DNA of 64,000 nt, taken from Rhodoglobus vestalii. Its GTDB lineage: Bacteria; Actinomycetota; Actinomycetes; Actinomycetales; Microbacteriaceae. The notes under the pieces are model-generated. The model did no database searches. It was not told the DNA's origin and saw only the letters and a program-made list of their open reading frames with translations. The DNA lies in assembly GCF_006788895.1 (NCBI RefSeq), contig NZ_VFRA01000001.1:2170001-2234000 (forward strand), given 5' to 3'. Position 1 is the first letter of the stretch, and the number at the start of each line of letters is the position of its first letter. Position numbers and translations under genes: made by a program. Shown piece after piece: positions 19,899-30,130 of this stretch.

Positions 19899-20900
19899 AT
19901 GACTACGCCTACGCTCCCAACCAACCCTCGAAGTCGCCGTCGTGCACTGGGTGGGATCTTCGCTGCAGTCGTTGCCGGCGCTCTTGTGTCAACTCAAAGT
20001 CGCATCAATGGGGAGCTTGCGGTCGAGCTTGAAGACTCCACCCTCGCAGCGCTCATTTCGTTCGGATCGGGCCTCGTCATCCTCACCCTCATCGTGCCGT
20101 TCGTACCCACAGCGCGTGCCGGGTTGCGCACCCTCCGCACCGAAGTTACCGCAAAACGGCTGCCCTGGTGGTACCTCACCGGCGGCGCGTTCGGAGCGTT
20201 CTTCGTGCTCACCCAGGGGCTCGCCGCGACCGCCCTCGGCGTCGCCCTCTTCACCGTGGCAGTCGTCACGAGCCAAACCATCAGCTCGGCGGTGATTGAC
20301 CGGGTAGGCATCGGCAGTCTGCAGAAGCGACCCGTCACGCCGCTGCGCGTCGCGGCATCCGTGTTGGCTGTCGGAGCAGTGCTGTTCTCAGGGCTCGCCG
20401 ACCTACGACTCGACGGCCCATTCTTGCTCGTATTCTTGCCACTAGCGGCAGGATTCGGTATCGGATGGCAGCAAGCCATCAACGGTCATGTGCGTCAAGT
20501 GACCCGCTCGCCTCTGACCGCAACGTACGTCAACTTTGTGGCGGGCACCACGGTGCTAGCCATCGCAGCGGTCGCCTACGGCTTTGTCGGAGGGTGGCAA
20601 CACCAGTTCCCGACCGACCCCACCCTCTACCTTGGGGGAGCGATCGGTGTGATCTTCATCGCCGTTGCCGCCGTGCTCGTGCCCATCACCGGGGTTCTGT
20701 TCTTCGCCCTCGGCTCAATCGCTGGACAGCTAATAGGTGCGCTCGCGCTCGAAATTTTCTTGCCCACAGACAACGATGGGGTGGCACCCACGACCGTAAT
20801 CGGTGTGGTGCTCACCCTCATCGCCGTAGCGATCGCCTCACTGTCGAGCCAACGACCGACCAAGACAGTGCGGTCGCCCAAGAAACTGCGGTCGAACTAG
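19899..20900 (+). CDS. DMT-family transporter, YdcZ type
   Basis: 333-aa integral membrane protein with ten likely membrane segments and two homologous halves, each carrying the family pattern GxALVSTQSRINGELA and AAGFGIGWQQAINGHV (DUF606/YdcZ). The substrate is unknown. A GTG at 19875 lies one base after the tRNA end and would add eight residues; ATG 19899 is preferred. The gene converges with msrB, and the two frames overlap by 4 bp at their ends. Confidence 0.75.
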   Translation: MTTPTLPTNPRSRRRALGGIFAAVVAGALVSTQSRINGELAVELEDSTLAALISFGSGLVILTLIVPFVPTARAGLRTLRTEVTAKRLPWWYLTGGAFGAFFVLTQGLAATALGVALFTVAVVTSQTISSAVIDRVGIGSLQKRPVTPLRVAASVLAVGAVLFSGLADLRLDGPFLLVFLPLAAGFGIGWQQAINGHVRQVTRSPLTATYVNFVAGTTVLAIAAVAYGFVGGWQHQFPTDPTLYLGGAIGVIFIAVAAVLVPITGVLFFALGSIAGQLIGALALEIFLPTDNDGVAPTTVIGVVLTLIAVAIASLSSQRPTKTVRSPKKLRSN

Positions 20901-21295
20901 TTGGCTTCGTCGAACTCCAGCGAGGTGGAGTTCAGGCAGAAACGATCGCCAGTGGGGGTCTGAGGGGCATCATCGAAGAGGTGACCCAGGTGCGAACCAC
21001 AGGTTGCACACACAACCTCGGTGCGCATCATGCCCAGCGAGCCATCTTTGCGAAGCTCAACAGCATCCGGGTCGATGGCTTCATAGAAGCTTGGCCATCC
21101 TGAACCAGAATCAAACTTGGTTCCGCTCTTAAAAAGTTCAGTGCTGCACCCGCCACAGCGGTACGTGCCCTCACGCTTCTCGTCAAGAAGAGCGCCAGAC
21201 CAGGGGCGATCGGTGCCCGCCTCGCGCAGAACCGAATACCTGAGCCCGAGCTCCTCGCGCCACTGCTCTTCAGTCTTATTCACCTTGTAAGTCAT
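20897..21295 (-). CDS. msrB: Peptide-methionine (R)-S-oxide reductase
   Basis: 132-aa MsrB that repairs methionine-R-sulfoxide with thioredoxin. It has two CxxC zinc motifs (YRCGGC and CATCG), the FDSGSGWPSF signature and the catalytic cysteine in RFCLNS near residue 119. An AAGGAG site precedes ATG 21295. Length and motif order are complete. Confidence 0.95.
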   Translation of the reverse strand: MTYKVNKTEEQWREELGLRYSVLREAGTDRPWSGALLDEKREGTYRCGGCSTELFKSGTKFDSGSGWPSFYEAIDPDAVELRKDGSLGMMRTEVVCATCGSHLGHLFDDAPQTPTGDRFCLNSTSLEFDEAN

Positions 21296-21343
21296 TGAGG
21301 TCTCCTTAAATCGTCAGCTTTCGCTGCCCAATACATTAAACTC

Positions 21344-21808
21344 GTGGTTGTGCCGAATGATTCCGTGATCGCCAAGTCTTGGGGCGAATTAACAACAACC
21401 GAGCTCTACTCGATCATGAAACTGCGCACAGACATATTTTTTGTTGAGCAAAAAGTTGATGAAGAAGAACTCGATAACCGCGACCAAGAAGACGCCACCG
21501 GCCACTACTGGATCGCCGACGAGCACGGAGTTGCCGCCTACATCCGCGTTCTCTGCAACGAAACCGCCGAATACCTTGACGGCCACCGCGTCATTGGCCG
21601 CGTCGTCGTTCGCGAAGATCGCCGCGGCGAAGGCCTCGCCCAGATCATCATGAAACGCATCGTTCTCGACTTCGGGGCCGAAAGCATGTTGTTGCACGCG
21701 CAGGACTACATTGTTCCCCTCTACCTGAAATTCGGATTCGAATCATTCGGGGACGCCTACGAAGAAGCCACCATCATGCACCAGTCCATGTACCGCGCAG
21801 GCCAATAA
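21344..21808 (+). CDS. GNAT acetyltransferase, ElaA-like
   Basis: 154-aa GNAT-fold protein with the ElaA-type N-terminal ELYSIMKLRTDIFFVEQ and acetyl-CoA loop VVVREDRRGEGLAQIIM. The start is uncertain: GTG 21344 stands only a few bases after a TACATT element, which could mean a leaderless transcript; GTG 21350 is an alternative. The stop overlaps the next start (TAATG). The acceptor molecule is unknown. Confidence 0.75.
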   Translation: MVVPNDSVIAKSWGELTTTELYSIMKLRTDIFFVEQKVDEEELDNRDQEDATGHYWIADEHGVAAYIRVLCNETAEYLDGHRVIGRVVVREDRRGEGLAQIIMKRIVLDFGAESMLLHAQDYIVPLYLKFGFESFGDAYEEATIMHQSMYRAGQ

Positions 21809-22608
21809 TGCGCAGACTCAGCGTGTGCGTGCTCGGCCCCGCCGCACTCATCGTCACCGCCCTCGCCATCGCACTCACCCCGCTCGTCGGCAATGCCGCA
21901 GAGCCGGATGCCGCAGACGCTACCTCTCGTGCCGCTAACCTAACCCTCGCCGAAGGCTCCGTCTGCCCAGTCTCGGATGCCGAGATCACGTGGGGTGTCA
22001 AAGAGTCACTTCGGTCGTACATCAGCGGCACAATCGCAAATGGTGAATGGGAGGTGAGCGACGGTGCAAGCTACAAAACGCCCAACTTTGGTTGGAGCGA
22101 GGGAACCGGCCAACTCGACTCGGGCCGCGGCACCATCGCTTTTGACGGAAGCCTGCGCTTCACCGGCCACGATGGCATTCTCGACACCACCCTCACCGGA
22201 CTAGAGATCGTCTTCGACGCCACCGCCACCGCCCACCTCGTCTTCGACGTCTTCGGCACAACACAAGAAGGAACACCGGTCGACGAGGTCGGGGTTGAGT
22301 TCGCCGACATCGACACCTCGGGCCTCACCGTTGCCGCCGGCACCGCAACACTCGAATTCGCCCCCGCGGTCCTCACCGAGCAGGGCTCCACCGCCTTCGG
22401 CACCTACCCGGCGGGCGAAGAACTCGACCCCATCACGGTGACCTTCAGCGCCACCAGCGACTGCATGCCAGCACCCCAAGCAGCCAACTCTGACCTCGAG
22501 CGAAACGCCTACGTGGTTGTCGCTGTCAGCGCCCTGACGATCGGCGCGGGGGTCGTGTACTTCGTCACCCGGTCGCGGGGCAGCAAGCTTGGGCCGCATA
22601 AAAAGTAG
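21808..22608 (+). CDS. HtaA-domain haem-binding surface protein
   Basis: 266 aa: a signal peptide (residues 1-30), one HtaA domain (about 45-220, beginning ITWGVKESLRSYI and containing WSEGTGQLDSGRGTIAFDG) and a C-terminal membrane anchor (VVVAVSALTIGAGVVYFVT) with a basic tail. HtaA proteins in corynebacteria bind haem at the surface and pass it to HmuT. The gene converges with an HmuT-like gene 20 bp away, which supports the role. Only one HtaA domain is present, against two in classical HtaA. Confidence 0.78.
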   Translation: MRRLSVCVLGPAALIVTALAIALTPLVGNAAEPDAADATSRAANLTLAEGSVCPVSDAEITWGVKESLRSYISGTIANGEWEVSDGASYKTPNFGWSEGTGQLDSGRGTIAFDGSLRFTGHDGILDTTLTGLEIVFDATATAHLVFDVFGTTQEGTPVDEVGVEFADIDTSGLTVAAGTATLEFAPAVLTEQGSTAFGTYPAGEELDPITVTFSATSDCMPAPQAANSDLERNAYVVVAVSALTIGAGVVYFVTRSRGSKLGPHKK

Positions 22609-22628
22609 TCCTCGCGTACAGTCTCCGG

Positions 22629-23735
22629 TTACGAACCAGAACCGGGCGCATAGATTGCGCGGGCCAGTGCATCAAGCACCGTGACCGTGCGCGGGCCGAA
22701 ACTCAAAATCTCGCCATCATCCATCTCAACAACACGCTGATTCATCCCCGCCTCAGTGAGAGCGACCGCCGGCCGCGCCTCAAGCAGCCCACTCACGCCA
22801 CCCACACTCGCCAGCCCGCCCGTCATCACCAAAATGAGATCAGGGTTCGCCGCCACCATAGCCTCATCCGTCATCGGCCGCATACCCTCAAGACCGATCT
22901 CGGCAGCAACATCCACACCACCCAGCGCACCGATCAACACATCAGAGCCAGACTCCTGACCGAACAGATAATAAACACCCGACGTGCCGCGCAGGTAGAG
23001 GAACATCATGCGCAGACGATCGCCGCTCGGAACAATACGTGCGATCTCCGCGACCTTGGCCTCGATCTCAGAACTCAACTGCGCTGCAAGTCCAACGCCA
23101 GCAGCCGAAACACCCAACGCGTCGGCGGTCTGGCGTGCCAACTCAGCAACCCCAGCAACCGACGGATCCGTATCAACAAACACCACCGGGATACCCGCAT
23201 CCCGCAACTGCAGCACCACATCAATCGGACCAATCGACCCATCAGTCACAATCAGATCAGGCCGAAGCGCCAAAATAGCTTCACTGTTCACTGTGTGAGC
23301 ATTAGACGTAATCAGCGGCAACCCCGCGGCCTCATCGAAAGTTGTTGAAATATCGCGCGCAACAAGAGAATCCAATAACCCCAAACCCGCAACCGTCGCC
23401 GCAATCGACCCCGAAATATCCATCGCGATCACCCGGTCAGTCGACGACACCGTCACCGGCACATCACCACTGAGATCACGGGACATCACCGTCACCGGCA
23501 ACACCTGATCCGGGGCATCCTCCGGGGCAGAAATGCCGGATGACGGCAGCGCAGCCCGCACAAGGCCGCTGTAATCCTTCGCATCATCAAGAAGCGCCAA
23601 CTGCGCTAAAGGAGAGCCGAGATCGGCTGTGACCGTGACAGCCGGATTCTCAGAGATGGCAGGAGCCGAACATCCACTGGCCACAAGCGCAACACAAGAC
23701 AGCACCACAGCAGTGGCCAAAAGTCGTGTGCGCAT
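22629..23735 (-). CDS. hmuT: Haemin ABC transporter substrate-binding lipoprotein
   Basis: 368 aa with a lipoprotein signal (LVASGCSAP, lipidated Cys near 22) and a helical-backbone periplasmic-binding fold (DRVIAMDISGSIA ... LRPDLIVTDG ... NPDLILVMTGG) typical of HmuT. ATG 23735 is preferred over an upstream TTG. An IdeR/DtxR box lies 27-45 bp upstream, so iron should repress it. The HmuU permease and HmuV ATPase are not in the window; this copy may serve a transporter elsewhere. Confidence 0.82.
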   Translation of the reverse strand: MRTRLLATAVVLSCVALVASGCSAPAISENPAVTVTADLGSPLAQLALLDDAKDYSGLVRAALPSSGISAPEDAPDQVLPVTVMSRDLSGDVPVTVSSTDRVIAMDISGSIAATVAGLGLLDSLVARDISTTFDEAAGLPLITSNAHTVNSEAILALRPDLIVTDGSIGPIDVVLQLRDAGIPVVFVDTDPSVAGVAELARQTADALGVSAAGVGLAAQLSSEIEAKVAEIARIVPSGDRLRMMFLYLRGTSGVYYLFGQESGSDVLIGALGGVDVAAEIGLEGMRPMTDEAMVAANPDLILVMTGGLASVGGVSGLLEARPAVALTEAGMNQRVVEMDDGEILSFGPRTVTVLDALARAIYAPGSGS

Positions 23736-23761
23736 GAAAACCAATCCAAAACAAAAAATAC

Positions 23762-23780
23762 TAAGGCTATCCTAACCTAA
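23762..23780 (-). promoter_or_regulatory. IdeR/DtxR iron box
   Basis: Read on the minus strand the 19-mer TTAGGTTAGGATAGCCTTA matches the DtxR/IdeR consensus (TTAGGTTAGSCTAACCTAA) at 16 of 19 positions. It is directly upstream of hmuT, and an ideR-type gene is at 42870-43571. Confidence 0.8.
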
Positions 23781-23868
23781 ACGACCGTCAGCCGGACCCC
23801 GAGCCGAGTCGCTAGGCAACCACAAAGCAAGCACGCCCTAGAATTACGTGCATATTGGAGGTCCCGTC

Positions 23869-24168
23869 GTGTCTGAAACCGAATCTGCACCACACACCAC
23901 GACCGACCTATCCGAACGCTCAATCCAAATCCTCAACTTCGAAAGAGAATGGACAAGACACGTTGGCGCCAAAGAAGACGCCATCAGCACCCAGTTCCAC
24001 ATCTCAAGCGCACGCTACTATCAAATGCTCAACGCGATAATCGACGCACCAGCCGCAATCAAACACGACCCCATGCTGGTAGCCCGGCTACGCCGCAACC
24101 GAAACAACCGAACACGCAACCGCACACCACCCAGAGCCGCCCACCACAACGAAGAATCGACAAACTAA
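23869..24168 (+). CDS. DUF3263 protein
   Basis: 99-aa small actinobacterial protein with the DUF3263 core (ILNFEREWTRHVGAKEDAI ... YYQMLNAIIDAP) and a basic, Arg/Asn-rich tail. GTG 23869 is chosen because of a GGAGG site 7 bp upstream. Members resemble short DNA-binding helix-turn-helix proteins, but no role is established. It lies 3 bp before a LytR_C gene, and this pairing is usual in actinobacteria. Confidence 0.78.
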   Translation: MSETESAPHTTTDLSERSIQILNFEREWTRHVGAKEDAISTQFHISSARYYQMLNAIIDAPAAIKHDPMLVARLRRNRNNRTRNRTPPRAAHHNEESTN

Positions 24169-24171
24169 GCA

Positions 24172-24744
24172 ATGGTGAGTTACCCCAAAGACAGATTCGA
24201 CGAAACACCGGACGACATCGAACGCGTCGGCGCCCACCGCGGACCCAAACGACGCGGACGCGGCTGGATCGGCCTCGCCTGGGCACTACTCGCCACCGGA
24301 GCACTCGTGCTCGGCGGACTCTTTGCCCTCAGCCAATACCTCGGAGACGACCTCGGCATTCCCCTCTTCGCAACACCCGAAGAACCCATCATCACCCCCG
24401 AACCAGAAGAAACAGTCGCCCCCCTCACCGACCCCACAACAATCGACCCCGCGCGAGCGCTCACCATCGACGTATTCAACGGCACCGCCGAAAGCGGACT
24501 ACAAACCGTCGTACTCGACAAACTAGCCACCGAAGGCTGGCCCGTAGGCAGCGCAACAAACGCCTCCGCCCGCGACATCGAAGAAACCTACATCTACTAC
24601 AGCAACCCCGCAGACGAAGACGTAGCCTCCGGCCTCGTCAGCGCACTCGGCCTCGGAGAAATCCGCTTCATCGAACCCGACATATTCCCCGCCGCACCAA
24701 TAACCATCGTGCTCGGAAGCGACTACAACCCCAGCAGCGAATAA
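24172..24744 (+). CDS. LytR C-terminal domain membrane protein
   Basis: 190 aa: a cytoplasmic basic stretch (residues 1-33), one membrane helix (about 34-58), a Pro/Glu linker and a LytR_C domain (LTIDVFNGTAESGLQTVV ... PITIVLGSDY). The domain occurs alone or at the end of LytR-CpsA-Psr cell-wall ligases; here the catalytic domain is absent. The acidic, C-rich codon use is unlike the groEL gene that follows. Confidence 0.75.
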   Translation: MVSYPKDRFDETPDDIERVGAHRGPKRRGRGWIGLAWALLATGALVLGGLFALSQYLGDDLGIPLFATPEEPIITPEPEETVAPLTDPTTIDPARALTIDVFNGTAESGLQTVVLDKLATEGWPVGSATNASARDIEETYIYYSNPADEDVASGLVSALGLGEIRFIEPDIFPAAPITIVLGSDYNPSSE

Positions 24745-24768
24745 GCAACCAAACCGCAACCGTGCTGT

Positions 24769-24795
24769 CGTGCACTCACCCGTGTCGAGTGCGCC
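24769..24795. promoter_or_regulatory. CIRCE-like repeat 1 (degenerate)
   Basis: The core GCACTC (24772-24777) and GAGTGC (24787-24792) are separated by exactly 9 bp, as in CIRCE; the outer bases are not complementary. Confidence 0.5.
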
Positions 24796-24802
24796 GTGCT
24801 GT

Positions 24803-24829
24803 CTTGCACTCGCCCCTGTCGAGTGCTAA
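24803..24829. promoter_or_regulatory. CIRCE-like repeat 2
   Basis: CTTGCACTC, 9-bp spacer, GAGTGCTAA. The right arm is a perfect CIRCE half-site and the left arm matches at 7 of 9. It is offset 34 bp from repeat 1. Confidence 0.7.
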
Positions 24830-24837
24830 TTTTGACC

Positions 24838-26535
<1,698 letters not shown>

Positions 26536-26570
26536 GTTCCGCCGCTGTACACAGGTCCAGCACAGTACAC

Positions 26571-26604
26571 AGAATGGGCGTCTCCTTCGGGAGACGCCCA
26601 TTCT
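26571..26604. terminator. Bidirectional terminator between groEL and the WXG100 gene
   Basis: Perfect 15-bp stem (AGAATGGGCGTCTCC and its complement) with a TTCG tetraloop, in the gap between two convergent genes. T-runs are short on both sides. Confidence 0.85.
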
Positions 26605-26624
26605 GGCGTTAAGCGGGGAGCGGT

Positions 26625-26915
26625 CTAGCGAGCGAAGAGGCGCGCGTTGGCTGCCTCGATTTCGGCATATTGCTGGCCCGCCTGTGTGAGGGCGTGGTTG
26701 ATGGCGGCAAGGTTCTCTTCGACCCGCTGCTGGGTTGCTTTCCAGTCGGTCACGACTGTAGAAAACGCCGTCGCTGCTTGACCGGTCCAGGAGCCCTGAA
26801 GGTTGGTGAGTTGCCCGTGCAACCCCGCAACTTCTGCCTGAATGCGGCTAATCGAATTTTGTACCGCTCCGGTTGCACTGAGAACGGCGTCGCTATCAAC
26901 TTGGTATCGAGTCAT
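26625..26915 (-). CDS. WXG100 (ESAT-6-like) protein
   Basis: 96-aa helical hairpin protein with the W-x-G motif at residues 43-45 (GSWTG) between two amphipathic helices, the standard size for WXG100 proteins. These are substrates of type VII secretion. No EccC, EccD or partner WXG gene is in the window. It is alone between groEL and a histidine kinase gene. Confidence 0.85.
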   Translation of the reverse strand: MTRYQVDSDAVLSATGAVQNSISRIQAEVAGLHGQLTNLQGSWTGQAATAFSTVVTDWKATQQRVEENLAAINHALTQAGQQYAEIEAANARLFAR

Positions 26916-26954
26916 GTCTCGACGTTAGGCCGCGACAGCTGCGTGGCCGCGGTT

Positions 26955-28667
26955 TTAATCCTCTGTGGTGCCCTCAGGCGCGTCTGGCTTGCTGGGGAGG
27001 AGAGGAAGTTCTACGCGGAACGTTGCGCCGCCTCCGGGTGTCTCAAGGGCCTGAACGGTGCCCCTGTGGGCATGCACGATAGCCGCGACGATTGCGAGCC
27101 CAAGACCACTGCCACCGGTGTCGCGGTTGCGTGAGCTATCCGCGCGCCAGAACCGTTCAAAGGCTTTGTCGCGAATTTGTTCGGGGATTCCCTCGCCGTG
27201 GTCGATGACTGAGAGCACGGCAACTTTGCGCTCGCGGTCGACCCCCACACCGATCTCGACCGGGGTGTCAGGCGAGGCAAAACGCAACGCATTCGTCACA
27301 AGATTGGTGAGCACCTGGCGAATCTTATTTTCTTCGGCCAACACCACGGCGTGGAGATCCACCGGGGGCGGTTCCTCGACCTGGGTAATCCGTGCTGCGG
27401 CCTTGGCAGCAGCACTGGTCTTCTTGCGTGACGCCAGACGTGAAAGGCGAGCACTTGCAGCCGCGATCGATCCGGTCGCCAACGCAGCAACGCCGCGGGA
27501 CGGGGTTCCCGGGTCGGGACGTGAACTCTCCGGGAGGTCAATCGCCATTGTGTCAGTGCTGTGTTCTGGTTGGAGCGTAGGGTGCGAATCGATGGTGGGG
27601 TGCGTGTTGATAACGTTCACGGTACGACCGGCGGAGGCGAGGGCATCCATCGCAGCATCGTGTGCCAGTGGCAGTAGGTCGACTTCGGTGAGTTGCAGCG
27701 GTTTAGTTTCGTCAATACGTGCCAGCTCGAGCAGGTCTTCAACGAGACCACCCATTCGGATGGCTTCCTTTTCAATGCGCTCCATGGCCTGGGCCACATC
27801 ATCCGGCTTAGTGATAGCACCCATGCGGTACAGCTCGGCGTAGCCGCGAACGGTAACAAGGGGCGTGCGCAGTTCGTGGCTGGCGTCACCAACAAAGCGG
27901 CGCATCTGGTCGATCGTGCGCGCGCGATCGGCGAACGCGCGATCGATTCGGCCAAGCATGGAGTTGAGGGAACGGTTGAGGCGCCCCACTTCGGTATTGG
28001 GCGTTGCGCCGGAGAGTCGCTGGTCGAAGTCGCCGTCGGCAAAGCGGGCGGCTGTTGCTTCAACTTCGCGCAGGGGAACGAAGGTGGAGGTCACGAGCAG
28101 TCGGGTGAGGGCCCCGCCGACAATCACGACGGTAAGACCGAAGAAGAGGAAGATGGCGGCATAGCGGGCAACGATGGCGTTGGAATCGATGAGGTCGACC
28201 GCAATGACAATCGTCACGAAGTCAGGGCCGATGGTGCTGATGGCGGGGTACGCGATCACTCGCCACTGGCCGCCAATAGAGGTACTGGGAAGGGTGAAAG
28301 GGTTGGTCTGTTGGTTGGCGACGCCGATCGTGATGCCGTCAAGAACCGGGCGTGCGGCATCCTCTTCGCGGCTGTTGCAGCGCATGCTGCCGTCATGATT
28401 AAGAACCGCAAAATAAAGGTCGTTGGGCAGCCGTGAAACGCTGCACTGGGGGTCGCGGGCAGTTCCGGAATATTGGATTCGGCCATCGAGCCCGTCGGCT
28501 GCAGCCGTGATCTTCTCATCGGTCTGCTGCAGCAGGTAGTCGCGCAGAACTGCGGCGGTTCCGACGCCGGCAACGAGGAGCCCCAGGGTGAGCAAAAGCA
28601 CCGTCACCCCGGTTACTTTTGTGCGAAGCGAGATGCGGCTCCACGCGTCGGGAATGTTCTCCTGCAT
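26955..28667 (-). CDS. Sensor histidine kinase
   Basis: 570-aa membrane kinase: TM1 (about 17-40), extracellular sensor, TM2 (about 168-190), HAMP, HisKA with FVGDASHELRTPL (His near 263) and HATPase motifs (NLVTNALRF, DHGEGIP, GGSGLGLAIV). Between the HisKA end and the N-box there is an extra low-complexity stretch of about 85 residues rich in Ala, Ser, Pro and Lys. The cognate regulator is the next gene upstream (28758-29450). The stimulus is unknown. Confidence 0.88.
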   Translation of the reverse strand: MQENIPDAWSRISLRTKVTGVTVLLLTLGLLVAGVGTAAVLRDYLLQQTDEKITAAADGLDGRIQYSGTARDPQCSVSRLPNDLYFAVLNHDGSMRCNSREEDAARPVLDGITIGVANQQTNPFTLPSTSIGGQWRVIAYPAISTIGPDFVTIVIAVDLIDSNAIVARYAAIFLFFGLTVVIVGGALTRLLVTSTFVPLREVEATAARFADGDFDQRLSGATPNTEVGRLNRSLNSMLGRIDRAFADRARTIDQMRRFVGDASHELRTPLVTVRGYAELYRMGAITKPDDVAQAMERIEKEAIRMGGLVEDLLELARIDETKPLQLTEVDLLPLAHDAAMDALASAGRTVNVINTHPTIDSHPTLQPEHSTDTMAIDLPESSRPDPGTPSRGVAALATGSIAAASARLSRLASRKKTSAAAKAAARITQVEEPPPVDLHAVVLAEENKIRQVLTNLVTNALRFASPDTPVEIGVGVDRERKVAVLSVIDHGEGIPEQIRDKAFERFWRADSSRNRDTGGSGLGLAIVAAIVHAHRGTVQALETPGGGATFRVELPLLPSKPDAPEGTTED

Positions 28668-28757
28668 TACTGAACGGTACCGTGCGTGGCTGGGAATCAG
28701 AGACCAGTTGCTGCCAACGCAAACGCTGGTGAGGGTTGCCCCAACTTCACTGCCAGG

Positions 28758-29450
28758 TTAGACCTTTGCTGCCTTCAGCATGTAACCGAAGCCACGCTTC
28801 GTCTGAATGAGTGGCTCCTCGGTGTGGATGTCGAGCTTGCGACGAAGGTAGGAGATGTAGCTCTCAACAATGCCAGCATCGCCGTTGAAGTCGTACTCCC
28901 AGACGTGGTCGAGGATCTGAGCTTTCGAGAGCACGCGGTTGGGATTCAACATGAGGTAGCGCAGAAGCTTGAACTCGGTGGGGCTCAGCTCGATTTGCTC
29001 ACTGCCGATGCTCACCTCGTGGGTGTCTTGATCCATGGTGAGCTCGCCAGCGCGAATGATGGTTTCTTCGTCATCCGCCATTGTGCGGCGAAGAATCGCC
29101 TTAATGCGGGCAACAATTTCGTCAAGGCTGAACGGCTTCGTGACGTAGTCGTCACCACCAACGGTGAGACCCATGATCTTGTCTTCTGTGTCATCTTTAG
29201 CCGTGAGGAAGAGGATGGGGGAGGTGTAGCCGGATGCCCGCAGGCGTTTGGTCACCCCGAACCCGTTCATGTCTGGCAGCATGACATCGAGGATGATGAG
29301 GTCGGGTTCTTCTTCGAGCACCGCCGAGATCGTTTGTGCCCCGCTTCCCACGGCTCGCACCGCGAATCCTGCGAAGCGCAGGCTCGTGGTGAGAAGGTCG
29401 CGAATGTTGGGTTCGTCGTCGACAATAAGAATTTTCGGTCCGTCAGCCAT
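28758..29450 (-). CDS. OmpR/PhoB-family response regulator
   Basis: 230 aa: receiver domain with acidic pair (VDDE, about 11-14), phospho-acceptor Asp in LILDVMLPDMNGF, Thr and Lys switch residues (LTAKDD, TKPFSLDE), then a winged helix ending in LIQTKRGFGYMLKAAKV. ATG 29450 is preferred; the frame upstream to 29669 is not family-like. It pairs with the kinase 90 bp downstream and is transcribed first. Confidence 0.9.
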   Translation of the reverse strand: MADGPKILIVDDEPNIRDLLTTSLRFAGFAVRAVGSGAQTISAVLEEEPDLIILDVMLPDMNGFGVTKRLRASGYTSPILFLTAKDDTEDKIMGLTVGGDDYVTKPFSLDEIVARIKAILRRTMADDEETIIRAGELTMDQDTHEVSIGSEQIELSPTEFKLLRYLMLNPNRVLSKAQILDHVWEYDFNGDAGIVESYISYLRRKLDIHTEEPLIQTKRGFGYMLKAAKV

Positions 29451-29595
29451 CCATCTAGTATCTGCATGTTTCCTGAACGTTGGCTGATGGGCTTGGGAGT
29501 GTCGGCGAGTTGCTCTCTCAATCTTTCGTTGAGTATTTGTTAATTTTAAGCATAGAGTGGATGTATCGGTATTTCGGATGGAGGGGAGACGCGTG

Positions 29596-29721
29596 ATGAA
29601 ACGTCGAATGGTGGGAACACTGGTCGCGTTCGGCGTTGGGGCGCTGTCATTTGTTGCAACGGTGCTCATCGCAAACGGTGCGCACTCGAACGGCGCCCTG
29701 GGGGAAGCGTTGACGGGATGA
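29596..29721 (+). CDS. Tiny membrane protein A
   Basis: 41 residues (MKRRMVGTLVAFGVGALS...): a basic start then one hydrophobic helix of about 20 residues. A GGAGGGGAG site stands 5-6 bp before the ATG. The stop overlaps the start of the next tiny gene as ATGA, so the two are translationally coupled. It is divergent from the response regulator. I do not recognise a family. Confidence 0.6.
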   Translation: MKRRMVGTLVAFGVGALSFVATVLIANGAHSNGALGEALTG

Positions 29722-29852
29722 CTCCGATGTGGCCTCTGGGCGTCGGCTTCGGCGCCATGTCGTTGATGGCGCTCAGTATTGCCTTGTTAGTTGTGTGTGC
29801 CGGCGTTGGGCTGATTCGCGACGCGCAGCTGAAAAGCCGCGCAAGAGCGTAG
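29718..29852 (+). CDS. Tiny membrane protein B
   Basis: 44 residues (MTPMWPLGVGFGAMSLM...) with one membrane helix and a short basic C-terminal tail (RDAQLKSRARA). It starts within the stop codon of the preceding 41-aa gene. The opposite charge layout of A (basic N-terminus) and B (basic C-terminus) suggests antiparallel partners, but that is an inference. Confidence 0.6.
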   Translation: MTPMWPLGVGFGAMSLMALSIALLVVCAGVGLIRDAQLKSRARA

Positions 29853-29916
29853 AGAAGCGCACACTGCTCCACGCAGCCCCCTCGATAGGGCGGCACTGGA
29901 GTGATGGGGGACTCAC

Positions 29917-30003
29917 ATGGCTGGACCTGGCTTCGCGGTAGTCGACTTTGAGACGACAGGGCTGGCCGCTGGCGGGCACGACCGCGACCGGCACAATCGA
30001 AAC
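29917..30003 (+). pseudogene. Remnant of a DnaQ-like 3'-5' exonuclease
   Basis: The peptide MAGPGFAVVDFETTGL...GGHDR is the start of actinobacterial DEDD exonucleases (first Asp-x-Glu motif DFETTG). Family resemblance is lost after about 25 codons and the frame stops at 30111. No second or third exonuclease motif follows before the kinase gene, so only the 5' end survives. Confidence 0.5.
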
Positions 30004-30130
30004 GCCAGTGGAACTAGGTCGAGCAGCGAGCCTCGCCACTCAAACACCCCAGCACGCCGAAACCCCTCACCTCAGAAAACGACCCACAGCCTGCGCCGGT
30101 CGGGAGATTGAGGTTGAGCGGCGCCCGGTC

